Assembly: GCA_964352225.1 (NCBI GenBank)
Contig: CAYGRM010000415.1
Location: 1-5,767, forward strand
Origin: CAJQQY01 sp964352225
GTDB lineage: Bacteria; Bacteroidota; Bacteroidia; Chitinophagales; Saprospiraceae
Reading direction: 5' to 3'
Length of the DNA: 5,767 bases
Below, piece by piece: positions 1 to 5,767 of this stretch. Position 1 is the first letter of the stretch; every line of letters starts with the position of its first letter. The notes under the pieces were generated by a model. It made no database searches. It had not been told where the DNA came from and saw only the letters and a list, made by a program, of their open reading frames with translations. The translations under genes were made by a program, and so were the position numbers.

Positions 1-806
1 GCATTTCTTGATTGTATAATTCGACTATGGTTATAATCTTCTTTAAAACCGTTTTTTACAGAACAAAAAAGTAATTTATTCTTTGGATTCTGGAAAGCGT
101 TTAAAAACATTTGACATCCTTCTTTGGCAGCTATAAAATCATCACCTTTCGCACAAATGGAAAGAATCGGAATTTTAATTTTTTGTAATTCTTTTTCGTA
201 ATCTATGCCACTCATTCCGATGAATTTTTTCGTTAAATTCCAATCATACCATTGTTTCATGAAAAAATAATCTTCATCATGGGGTTTCCCGAAAATCTTC
301 GCAGGTGAATATCCTAACAATGCATTTACATATTTTCCTGCCAAAAGTTTCAGGTAATTTTTGAAATTATTTTTTGCTCCAAATGCTTGACTCCCAAACA
401 TTACAATCCGATTAAATCTTGAAATATATTCTGAATGGGTGGCTAAAAATATCGACAGACAAATTCCGGCACCACTATGACAAACACTATCTATCTTTTT
501 GATTTTCAAGGTATTAAATAGATATGAAAAAACAAGAGGATAATCATCAGTTCCAATGTTTTCGAAGTTAATAGGTTTTTTAGAAGGAGAACTAGATCCA
601 TGATTTCGCCATTCCATGATCCAACAATTATATCCTTTTTCAGCGAAATATTGAGAGATACTTAAACAGATTTTTCGATCGGAGAATGTGCCGTGATTGA
701 GGAAGATGTTTTTTGACGCATGGCTATTAGCAGAATGGATTTTCCAGAGGGCGATAAATTCATCGCCTTCAGTTTTTACTTTAAAAAGTTGTTCTGCTAT
801 TTCCAT
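1..806 (-). CDS. alpha/beta fold hydrolase, C-terminus cut by window edge
   Basis: I translated this frame by hand: 268 codons are open from the ATG at 806 to the left edge, so the C-terminus is missing. The order of motifs fits an alpha/beta hydrolase. An oxyanion-type HG lies at residues 38-39 (NHGTFSD). EWRNHGSSS follows at about 65-73. The nucleophile elbow is CHSGAG with Ser111. An acid loop, CAKGDDF, carries Asp222/Asp223, and the catalytic His is probably His260 in DYNHS. The elbow departs from the usual GxSxG, with Cys at -2 and Ala at +2, both small. There is no signal peptide or membrane segment, so it is probably a cytoplasmic esterase, thioesterase or lipase-like enzyme. The substrate cannot be read from the sequence. 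The start is the ATG 12 bases beyond the SDR terminator hairpin, with no clear ribosome binding site. Fold assignment is confident; specific function is unknown. Confidence 0.82.
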   Translation of the reverse strand, partial: MEIAEQLFKVKTEGDEFIALWKIHSANSHASKNIFLNHGTFSDRKICLSISQYFAEKGYNCWIMEWRNHGSSSPSKKPINFENIGTDDYPLVFSYLFNTLKIKKIDSVCHSGAGICLSIFLATHSEYISRFNRIVMFGSQAFGAKNNFKNYLKLLAGKYVNALLGYSPAKIFGKPHDEDYFFMKQWYDWNLTKKFIGMSGIDYEKELQKIKIPILSICAKGDDFIAAKEGCQMFLNAFQNPKNKLLFCSVKNGFKEDYNHSRIIQSRN

Positions 807-818
807 TTTAATGAAATT

Positions 819-851
819 AAGTATCGGATACCTCAAAGGTATCCGATACTT
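819..851 (-). terminator. 14-bp perfect hairpin after the SDR gene
   Basis: The arms at 819-832 and 838-851 are exact reverse complements (AAGTATCGGATACC and its partner) around a 5-base loop. It starts 6 bases past the SDR stop codon, as expected for an intrinsic terminator. On the minus strand the tail is only TTAATTT, a weak U-tract. The better T-run (851-855) lies on the plus-strand side, where no gene arrives. The hydrolase start codon is only 12 bases further on, so the hairpin lies in its leader. It may act as a leaky terminator or attenuator between the two genes. Confidence 0.7.
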
Positions 852-857
852 TTTTAT

Positions 858-1598
858 CTAAAGTGGAAGCGATCCACCGTTGGCATGAAGTGTAATTCCA
901 CTTACAAAACCTGCTTCTTTGGATGCTAAAAATAAATAGCAATGTCCCATATCTTCTGGTGTTCCGATTCGTTTAACTGGAATCTGTGCAATACCTGCTT
1001 TGACCACTTCTTCTGGCATAGAATCGGTCATCGCAGTTTTAATGAATCCCGGAGCGACAGCATTAACGGTAATTCCATATTTTCCAACTTCTTTGCAAAG
1101 CGATCTAACGAAACCTGAAGTGGCTGCTTTTGAGGCAGAGTAATTTGTTTGTCCAAATGCTCCAAAAACAGAGTTAATGGAAGAAGCACAAACGATACGT
1201 CCGTAACCGCCTTCGATCATGTGAGGAATTACAGATTTGCAAGTGACATACAAGCCATTGATATTGACATTCATCACAGAATTCCATTCATCTTCCGACA
1301 TTTTCATAAAAGAACGGTCTTTGATAATTCCTGCATTATTGATAAGGATTTCAATATGACCATGTTTTTCTTTGATCTCTGCAACGGCATTATCTACGGA
1401 CTCTTTAGAGGTGATATCTACTTTTTGGTAAAAAATATGATGACCTTCTTTGGTTAATTCTGCGACAGTTTCAGCACCATCCAAAACATCCCAAAGGGCA
1501 ACAGTTGCTCCTGCTTCGCAAAATACTTTACAAATTCCTGCTCCGATTCCGCGAGCTCCGCCGGTGATAATGGCTACTTGTCCTGCTAATTTTTTCAT
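858..1598 (-). CDS. SDR family oxidoreductase, FabG-like (3-oxoacyl reductase type)
   Basis: This is a complete 246-residue classical short-chain dehydrogenase, the usual length for FabG-type enzymes. It shows the Rossmann dinucleotide motif TGGARGIG (12-19), Asp61 at the adenine-ring position, NNAG (87-90), the helix-4 Asn112 and the catalytic triad Ser140, Tyr153 and Lys157 (YSASK). PGFIKTAMT (183-191) matches the FabG-type segment after the active site. Asp37 at the end of strand beta-2 usually favours NAD(H), while Arg16 resembles the NADP-contacting Arg of FabG, so cofactor choice is uncertain. Expected chemistry is reversible reduction of a 3-oxoacyl thioester or similar ketone in the cytoplasm. 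The ATG at 1598 follows an A-rich leader and begins directly with the first beta strand. It lies 68 bases downstream of the VOC gene with no convincing terminator between, so the two are probably co-transcribed. It need not be the housekeeping FabG, because no fab or acp genes are nearby. Confidence 0.92.
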   Translation of the reverse strand: MKKLAGQVAIITGGARGIGAGICKVFCEAGATVALWDVLDGAETVAELTKEGHHIFYQKVDITSKESVDNAVAEIKEKHGHIEILINNAGIIKDRSFMKMSEDEWNSVMNVNINGLYVTCKSVIPHMIEGGYGRIVCASSINSVFGAFGQTNYSASKAATSGFVRSLCKEVGKYGITVNAVAPGFIKTAMTDSMPEEVVKAGIAQIPVKRIGTPEDMGHCYLFLASKEAGFVSGITLHANGGSLPL

Positions 1599-1666
1599 TT
1601 TTTCTTTTTAAGATTTTTGTAATTTTTAGGTTGAATTTTGCGACCTGGAAAGTCGTTTTTTACGTT

Positions 1667-2038
1667 TTAAATATGTTGATCTATTAAAATTGCATTTCCA
1701 TCAGGATCCATGACTACAAAACTTGCTGGCCCTGTCGTAGATTCATCTGCTTCATTTTCTATTTTAATGCCTTTACTTTTCAAGTGTTTTTGAATTTCTC
1801 TGACATCATCATAAGAGTCTAGTGTACTAGCATTTTCATCCCAACCTGGATTAAAAGTGAGAATATTATTTTCAAACATTCCTTGAAATAATCCAATGAG
1901 GGTTTTTTCATTTTTCATGATGAGATAATTTTTTTCAATATCTCCTCCAAAAACAGAGAATCCTAAGTGCTCGTAAAATTCTTTGGAAGCATGAATATCT
2001 TTAACGGCAAGGCTGGTTGAGAATATTCCTAATTTCAT
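1667..2038 (-). CDS. VOC superfamily (glyoxalase/bleomycin-resistance fold) protein
   Basis: This is a complete 123-residue protein, the size of one VOC domain made of two beta-alpha-beta-beta-beta modules. The first module starts FSTSLAVKDIHASKEFYEHLGF (split here as FSTSLAVKD and ASKEFYEHLGF, residues 6-27). The second ends with the family's characteristic DPDGN (111-115) before the last strand, ILIDQH. Aligned by eye to glyoxalase I, the metal-ligand positions appear to be Ser7, Gly49 and Leu118 instead of His/Gln, Glu and Glu. A metal-dependent glyoxalase I activity is therefore unlikely, and a ligand-binding or non-metal role is more plausible. The family includes many proteins of unknown function, and I do not assign a substrate. 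The ATG at 2038 puts the first strand at the N-terminus. It is probably first in a two-gene unit with the SDR downstream. Confidence 0.88.
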   Translation of the reverse strand: MKLGIFSTSLAVKDIHASKEFYEHLGFSVFGGDIEKNYLIMKNEKTLIGLFQGMFENNILTFNPGWDENASTLDSYDDVREIQKHLKSKGIKIENEADESTTGPASFVVMDPDGNAILIDQHI

Positions 2039-2070
2039 GATGTTTCATTTTTATTTTAAGTGAACAATGT

Positions 2071-2099
2071 CTTTAATTTAAAAGTGAAATTAATTAAAG
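2071..2099. repeat. short AT-rich inverted repeat upstream of the VOC gene
   Basis: CTTTAATT at 2071-2078 is perfectly inverted as AATTAAAG at 2092-2099, with a 13-base spacer. It lies 33-61 bases ahead of the VOC start codon, where a promoter or operator would be expected. Being entirely A/T apart from its ends, it could also arise by chance. No regulator gene is nearby to support an operator. Confidence 0.25.
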
Positions 2100-2118
2100 A
2101 TGTTTAAGTTTTAGTTAA

Positions 2119-2281
2119 GAAGTTGTTTAAAAATGTCTTGCCGACCTACGCGGAAAGCATTGTGACTCCTGAACTTCAGCTTTTTTTATTACCATAGCTA
2201 CGGCTATGAAAAGAAAAAAAGGCTTCGTCAGTATTCACAAGCCATTCCGCTCGGTTTCGACAGACATTCTTAAACAACTTC
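2119..2281. repeat. 163-bp near-palindromic element, MITE-like, with TAA target duplication
   Basis: The two halves are inverted copies. Including one flanking base, 2118-2138 pairs with 2262-2282 at 20 of 21 positions; the outer end reads GAAGTTGTTTAA. Further paired blocks lie inwards: GCGGAA (2150-2155 with 2245-2250), TTGTGA (2160-2165 with 2235-2240), T7/A7 (2181-2187 with 2214-2220), and a central stem CATAGC/GCTATG (2193-2198 with 2203-2208) around TACG. The direct repeat TAA flanks it at 2116-2118 and 2282-2284, consistent with a 3-bp target-site duplication. There is no room for a transposase, so it would be a non-autonomous element moved in trans. A 3-bp TNA duplication is known for one IS5-family subgroup, but that link is only a suggestion. 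Its right edge supplies the last base of the pseudouridine synthase stop codon. Transcribed from either strand it would form one long hairpin and could act as a terminator or stabilise an mRNA end. Confidence 0.75.
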
Positions 2282-2877
2282 TAATTTTCCTCCGTTAATT
2301 CAAAATTATCGACTTCCATACATTCCCCAGCCAGTAATTTATCCAAATGAATATTCCCAATTCTAACTCGCACTAATCTGATAGTTGGAAAACCTACGGA
2401 AGAGGTCATTTTTCGGATTTGTCTAAATTTCCCTTCATTAATAATGATGGATAACCAGCTCGTTGGGCCATGTCTTTCCGATCTCATTTTTTTGCGATCT
2501 GCAAAAATAGGGGCTGGTTCAAGCCGATAAGTTTTGGAGGGTAAGGTGGTGTATTTGGTTTTACCAGTTGTTATTTCCACCCCGTCAATTAATTGTTGGA
2601 TAGCTTCGTTGGTGATGATGCCGTCAAGCTGAACGTAGTATTCTTTTTCAATTTTTTTACTTCTGACTACTTCGCTAACTTTTCCATCAGTAGTGAGTAG
2701 AAGCAAACCTTCGGAGTTTTCATCTAATCGACCGATGGACATAATTCCTTCGGGGAAATCATTCAGTTCACCTAGTAGTTTTTTATTTTTTCGTTTGTTT
2801 TGGTTGTTGATGAATTGGGAAAGGTAGCCGAATGGCTTGTGGAGGATGAAGTGGCGATGGGGTTTATTATTTTGCAT
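2281..2877 (-). CDS. rluE: RluE-like 23S rRNA pseudouridine synthase (RsuA/RluB/E/F family)
   Basis: This is a complete 198-residue protein. RsuA-family motifs appear in order. LHKPFGYLSQF (12-22) is the first. GRLDENSEGLLLLTTDG (49-65) carries the catalytic Asp52. KEYYVQLDG (78-86) follows. TSWLSIIINEGKFRQIRKM (139-157) comes next, then GFPTIRLVRVRIG (162-174). There is no N-terminal S4 RNA-binding domain, which distinguishes RluE-type members from RsuA, RluB and RluF. E. coli RluE, of similar length, modifies one uridine of 23S rRNA in the peptidyl-transferase region. By analogy this enzyme isomerises an rRNA uridine in the cytoplasm. The ATG at 2877 places the first conserved strand at residue 10 and has no obvious Shine-Dalgarno. 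The TAG stop lies at the very edge of the palindromic element, which supplies its last base; the empty site would have read TAA in the same place, so the protein is unaltered. It is probably transcribed alone, since a strong terminator lies upstream. Confidence 0.85.
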   Translation of the reverse strand: MQNNKPHRHFILHKPFGYLSQFINNQNKRKNKKLLGELNDFPEGIMSIGRLDENSEGLLLLTTDGKVSEVVRSKKIEKEYYVQLDGIITNEAIQQLIDGVEITTGKTKYTTLPSKTYRLEPAPIFADRKKMRSERHGPTSWLSIIINEGKFRQIRKMTSSVGFPTIRLVRVRIGNIHLDKLLAGECMEVDNFELTEEN

Positions 2878-2931
2878 ATTGTAATTGAAGACTTTCGGAA
2901 AATTAAATAAATTTTTGGTAATAAGAGTATT

Positions 2932-3048
2932 TTAATATTTTCTATCAAATCTACTACTACCCAATAGAAACGTTTCTTTACCATCTTCACTAATCACTAG
3001 GCAGTTAAATGTTATATATAAAATTAATGCAGTAAAATAAAAGTAATA
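2932..3048 (-). pseudogene. possible decayed C-terminal coding fragment
   Basis: A stop-to-stop frame of 38 codons on the minus strand has no ATG. After a hydrophobic stretch (FTALILYITF) it reads protein-like: LVISEDGKETFLLGSSRFD, then RKY and a stop. The mixed polar composition (SEDGKET, GSSRFDRKY) is unlike the low-complexity peptides expected from an AT-rich spacer. It might be the tail of a lost small membrane-linked gene. Chance remains quite possible, and I recognise no family. The rest of the spacer between the pseudouridine synthase and the alkene-reductase terminator shows nothing I can name. Confidence 0.18.
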
Positions 3049-3070
3049 CTATCCTTAAAGTTGTACGAGC

Positions 3071-3108
3071 TAAAAAAACAAAAGCCACTCAAAATTTTGA
3101 GTGGCTTT
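3071..3108 (-). terminator. intrinsic terminator of the alkene reductase gene
   Basis: Bases 3081-3108 form a perfect 28-base palindrome, AAAGCCACTC plus AAAATTTT plus its mirror. It is likely to fold as a stem closed by GCCACTC/GAGTGGC with an A/T-rich top. On the minus strand it is followed by TG and seven Ts (3078-3072). It starts 24 bases after the alkene reductase stop codon, the classic position, and the U-tract fixes the direction. It separates the reductase from the pseudouridine synthase. Confidence 0.9.
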
Positions 3109-3131
3109 GATCTTAACTAATCGTTATTTTT

Positions 3132-4235
3132 TTATCCAGCTGACACTTGCTCTTCCTTTAAGGTTGGATAGTCAATATACCCCTTCTTGCCTCCTTGATA
3201 AAAAGTATCAGGGTTAGGTTCATTTATTTTGGCACCAATTTTCATCCGATGAACTAGATCAGGATTAGCAATAAATGGTCGTCCAAAAGCAACGACTTCT
3301 CCACGTCCTTCTTGCAAATGTTTTTCTGCTTTTTCGGCATCATAGCCACCACTTAAGATGATATTTCCACCAAAGTTTTCACGGATTTTATCTTTTACAT
3401 GTTTAGGAACTTCATGTGCTCCCATAGCTTCATGGTCAACAATATGAATGTACAACAAACCAATTTTTCCTAATTCTTTAGCTAAATAACTATAGGTCTC
3501 TTCGATCTCATCATACAAAGACAGATCATTCATCACTACATAAGGTGATAATCGAATACCAACTTTATCTTCGCCGATTGCCTCTACTACAGCTTTGGCC
3601 ACTTCAATCACGAATCTAACTCGATTTTCAATACTTCCTCCGTAATTATCTGATCGTTGATTACTGTTTGGATTCAAAAATTGATTGAGCAAATACCCAT
3701 TAGCACTATGAATTTCAACTCCATCGAAATTAGCATTGAAGATTGCTTTTTGTGCGGCATTGACATGTTCGTTAATTGCTTCTTCGATATCTTGTGGTGT
3801 CATTTCTCTAGGAGTAGGATGAGGTTTTTCACCTTCAGGAGTAAACATATTTCCCTTTGCTTGGATAGCTGACGGTGCAAGTAATTCTGCTCCGTTAGGT
3901 AAATTAATGGGGTGACCGATTCTACCAGTATGCATTAATTGAATGAAGATTTTTCCGTCCTGATCATGAACTGCATCTGTAACATTTCGCCATCCTTCAA
4001 TTTGGGCATCACTAAACATTCCTGGAATTTTCATATATCCTAATCCATTCGGGCCTGGTGCTGTTCCTTCTGTGATAATTAATCCAGCTCCTGCACGTTG
4101 CTGATAATAGGTAGTCATGATATCCGTAGGAGCATTATTTTCGTCTGCTCGAGATCTAGTTAAAGGAGACATGACGATTCTATTTTTAAGTTCTAATTTT
4201 CCAAATTTGATTGGTGAGAATATTTTTTTTGACAT
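3132..4235 (-). CDS. Old Yellow Enzyme family alkene reductase (NemA-like)
   Basis: This is an FMN-dependent ene-reductase with a TIM-barrel fold that uses NAD(P)H to reduce the C=C bond of alpha,beta-unsaturated carbonyls, maleimides or nitro compounds in the cytoplasm. From the ATG at 4235 it has 367 residues, matching the roughly 365 of NemA. Family residues are at almost the same positions: Thr26 in SPLTRSR tunes the flavin; Gln99 in FIQLMHTGR binds FMN; His176 and Asn179 in GVEIHSANGYL bind the substrate carbonyl; Tyr181 is the proton donor; Arg228 (GIRLSP) and Arg319 in GRPFIANPDL contact the flavin. The frame is open to an ATG at 4289, but the 18 extra residues are Ile/Lys/Tyr-rich and precede the family's normal N-terminus (MSKKIFSPIKFG), so I prefer 4235. 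It is monocistronic: a 356-base gap lies upstream and a strong terminator downstream. A role in electrophile detoxification is usual for the family; the natural substrate here is unknown. Confidence 0.94.
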   Translation of the reverse strand: MSKKIFSPIKFGKLELKNRIVMSPLTRSRADENNAPTDIMTTYYQQRAGAGLIITEGTAPGPNGLGYMKIPGMFSDAQIEGWRNVTDAVHDQDGKIFIQLMHTGRIGHPINLPNGAELLAPSAIQAKGNMFTPEGEKPHPTPREMTPQDIEEAINEHVNAAQKAIFNANFDGVEIHSANGYLLNQFLNPNSNQRSDNYGGSIENRVRFVIEVAKAVVEAIGEDKVGIRLSPYVVMNDLSLYDEIEETYSYLAKELGKIGLLYIHIVDHEAMGAHEVPKHVKDKIRENFGGNIILSGGYDAEKAEKHLQEGRGEVVAFGRPFIANPDLVHRMKIGAKINEPNPDTFYQGGKKGYIDYPTLKEEQVSAG

Positions 4236-4591
4236 ACGTTTTTTTATAATTTTAATTAGATAATAATCATCTCTAAAACTTGAAAACATGCTAGATGTTC
4301 AAAGGATGGTTATAATTCTAAATAATTATATTTGTAACGTAATGTTATTTTGTTTTACTAGAAATATTTTCCTGCAGTTCGATTAGGCTTCAAATAATCA
4401 CCGAGTATGCCATCAATAATTTCTGTTATGCAAAGACACCTTTTATATTTTAATCCTTATGTTACCTCTTTTTTATCAAGTGAAAAATGAAGAGCGTATG
4501 GGTGTGTAACATCAGCTATTATGATTACTACACAAATTAATCCGTAGCTATTTTACATGATGATCATTTTTATAAGGTAAGTTTTTTTTTC
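4236..4591. other. 356-bp intergenic region upstream of the alkene reductase
   Basis: No convincing gene is present; every frame is broken by stops into very short peptides. The left part should hold the reductase promoter, but I find no full match to the Bacteroidota -7 element TAnnTTTG. The right part follows the acyl-CoA dehydrogenase stop. It has a T9 run on the plus strand at 4582-4590 (A9 on the transcript strand) but no strong terminator hairpin. An imperfect inverted repeat, TGTAACATCAGCTA at 4505-4518 against TAGCTATTTTACA at 4545-4557, has one mismatch, one bulge and a 26-base loop. It could be a weak terminator for the dehydrogenase, an operator, or chance. The spacer is long for such a compact locus. 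Confidence 0.5.
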
Positions 4592-5767
4592 TTAGCTTCC
4601 ACTAACTTTATCGCCCTGAACAACCCCTTCCACCTTCGGAGTAACATACCTTTTCCCTTCGATCATCGCCTTCGAAATAATCTCGCAAAGGATCTGCGAA
4701 GTCCCTCCACCAATCTGTCCCAATCGTGCATCACGCCACATTCTAGCAAGAGGGTAGTCCTCCATATAGCCATATCCGCCAAACATTTGCAAACATTCGA
4801 AGGTAACTTTATCCGCCAATTGGGTGCAAACTAATTTTGCCATCGATGCTTCTTTGACTAAATATTCTCCTTTGGAAAATCGATCATATAAGGTGTACAC
4901 AAATTGTTTTCTACTTTCAATCTCAGACGCCAATTGCGCCACGGTATGTCTTAAAACTTGGAAGCGATTTATTTTTTTGCCAAAAGCTTCTCGTTCGTTC
5001 ATGTATTTTAAAGCCAACTCCAAAGCATGTTCGGAAGTAGCAACTGCTCCAATCGCCATGGCTAATCTTTCTGATACAAAATGCTCCATGATGTAGAAAA
5101 ATCCTTTATTTTCTTTACCTAACAAGTTACTTACGGGCACTCGAACATTATCAAAAGCAATCTCTCCGGTGTCAGAGGCATGCCAACCTAATTTGTTTAA
5201 TTTGGTCGCACTTACCCCTGCTCGATCTCTTTCGATGATGATCATACTTAACCCTTTTGCTTCCAATTCTGGATTGGTTTTACATGCAGCGACGATGTAG
5301 TCGCTATTCACTCCACTTGTAATAAATGTCTTTGAGCCGTTGATGACAAATTCGCCCCCATCCCGAACGGCAGTTGTGTGAATAGCTTTGACATCCGACC
5401 CTCCGAAAGGTTCGGTGACCGCCATACAACCGGTCAAAGTTCCTTGGCACCCTGGAATCAAATATTTTAGTTTTTGCTCATGATTACCTTCTCCATTAAT
5501 ATGTGTCATCGCTAGAAAAAAGTGTGCGCCGATACTTGCGGCAAAGCCACCTGAGTTGACTTTTGCCATTTCTTCATGCAAAATGATGGAGTACCAAATG
5601 TCAGCATTCGATCCGCCATATTCTTCTGGTAAGGCTAAACCTAAGTAACCCATTGCGCCCATTTTTTCATAAATCTCTTTGGGTAATTCTCCATCTTTTT
5701 CCCATTGATCGACAAATGGAATGACTTCTTTTTTAAGAAAATCCCGTAGCGATTCACGGAACAAATG
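4592..5767 (-). CDS. acyl-CoA dehydrogenase, N-terminus cut by window edge
   Basis: This is a flavin enzyme that makes the alpha-beta double bond of an acyl-CoA and passes electrons to an electron-transfer flavoprotein. The frame runs off the right edge, reading His-Leu-Phe-Arg at the border; the TTG at 5764 is an internal Leu codon, not a likely start. Roughly the first ten residues are probably missing. Numbering that Leu as 1, the N-terminal helical domain is followed by signature 1, AVTEPFGGSD (115-124), then the beta domain with FVINGSKTFITSG (139-151). The C-terminal helical domain has NEREAFGKKI (256-265), FQVLRHTVAQLASEIE (268-283) and signature 2, from QMFGGYGYMEDYP to WRDAR (326-347). 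The usual MCAD/SCAD catalytic Glu position is Gly353 in IGGGTSQI. Glu232 in SERLAMA matches the alternative base used by isovaleryl-CoA and long-chain dehydrogenases. The last 20 or so residues form a polar tail. Substrate range is not determined; branched-chain or medium/long-chain acyl-CoA is plausible. Confidence 0.93.
   Translation of the reverse strand, partial: HLFRESLRDFLKKEVIPFVDQWEKDGELPKEIYEKMGAMGYLGLALPEEYGGSNADIWYSIILHEEMAKVNSGGFAASIGAHFFLAMTHINGEGNHEQKLKYLIPGCQGTLTGCMAVTEPFGGSDVKAIHTTAVRDGGEFVINGSKTFITSGVNSDYIVAACKTNPELEAKGLSMIIIERDRAGVSATKLNKLGWHASDTGEIAFDNVRVPVSNLLGKENKGFFYIMEHFVSERLAMAIGAVATSEHALELALKYMNEREAFGKKINRFQVLRHTVAQLASEIESRKQFVYTLYDRFSKGEYLVKEASMAKLVCTQLADKVTFECLQMFGGYGYMEDYPLARMWRDARLGQIGGGTSQILCEIISKAMIEGKRYVTPKVEGVVQGDKVSGS

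Noticed and set aside
1149..1457. 102-residue plus-strand open frame inside the SDR gene
   Set aside because: It is antisense to a gene with all SDR catalytic motifs, and its translation resembles no protein family.
1640..1657. Small hairpin CGAC/GTCG between the VOC and SDR genes
   Set aside because: It has only about four paired bases and a seven-base loop, with no U-tract of note, too weak to call a terminator.
2772..2990. 72-residue open frame on the minus strand overlapping the start of the pseudouridine synthase
   Set aside because: It lies in another frame of the well-supported synthase gene for half its length and has low-complexity composition with no family motif.
4236..4289. 18-residue N-terminal extension of the alkene reductase from the upstream ATG at 4289
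   Set aside because: The family's normal N-terminus begins at the ATG at 4235. The extension is Ile/Lys/Tyr-rich spacer-like sequence, and the shorter form matches NemA in length and residue numbering.
4275..4303. Possible -33 TTTG and -7 box (CAAGTTTT) ahead of the alkene reductase on the minus strand
   Set aside because: The -7 box matches only six of eight positions and the 17-base spacing is short for a Bacteroidota promoter. AT-rich sequence gives such matches by chance.
5762..5764. TTG as the start codon of the acyl-CoA dehydrogenase
   Set aside because: The frame stays open to the window edge, and His-Leu-Phe-Arg fits the interior of the usual N-terminal helix, so the true start lies outside the window.
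1..5767. A novel multi-gene defence or biosynthetic system
   Set aside because: The genes are ordinary metabolic and rRNA-modification families separated by terminators and spacers. No nuclease, toxin, reverse transcriptase, CRISPR or assembly-line domain is visible.

Overview
The window is an AT-rich stretch of bacterial chromosome in which all six recognisable genes lie on the minus strand. A-rich leaders without clear Shine-Dalgarno sequences, together with the look of the proteins, suggest a member of the Bacteroidota, probably Flavobacteriia-like. That placement is inference, since no rRNA or lineage marker is present.

In the direction of transcription (right to left) the layout is as follows. 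An acyl-CoA dehydrogenase (4592-5767) is cut at its N-terminus by the window edge. A 356-base gap (4236-4591) follows. Next comes an Old Yellow Enzyme-type alkene reductase (3132-4235), closed by a strong terminator (3071-3108). After a short spacer that may hold a decayed coding fragment lies an RluE-like rRNA pseudouridine synthase (2281-2877). A 163-bp near-palindromic element (2119-2281) sits exactly at its stop codon. A small VOC/glyoxalase-fold protein (1667-2038) and a FabG-like short-chain dehydrogenase (858-1598) probably form a two-gene unit, closed by a 14-bp hairpin (819-851). Last is an alpha/beta hydrolase (1-806), whose C-terminus runs off the left edge.

The metabolic genes are flavin or nicotinamide oxidoreductases and a hydrolase acting on acyl-CoA, enone or ester-like substrates. 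Apart from the VOC-SDR pair, nothing ties them into one pathway. No classical defence system, CRISPR array, tRNA or intact transposase is visible. The most notable feature is the palindromic element. It has 20-bp near-perfect ends, is flanked by a TAA direct repeat, and appears to have converted the stop codon of the pseudouridine synthase from TAA to TAG without changing the protein.
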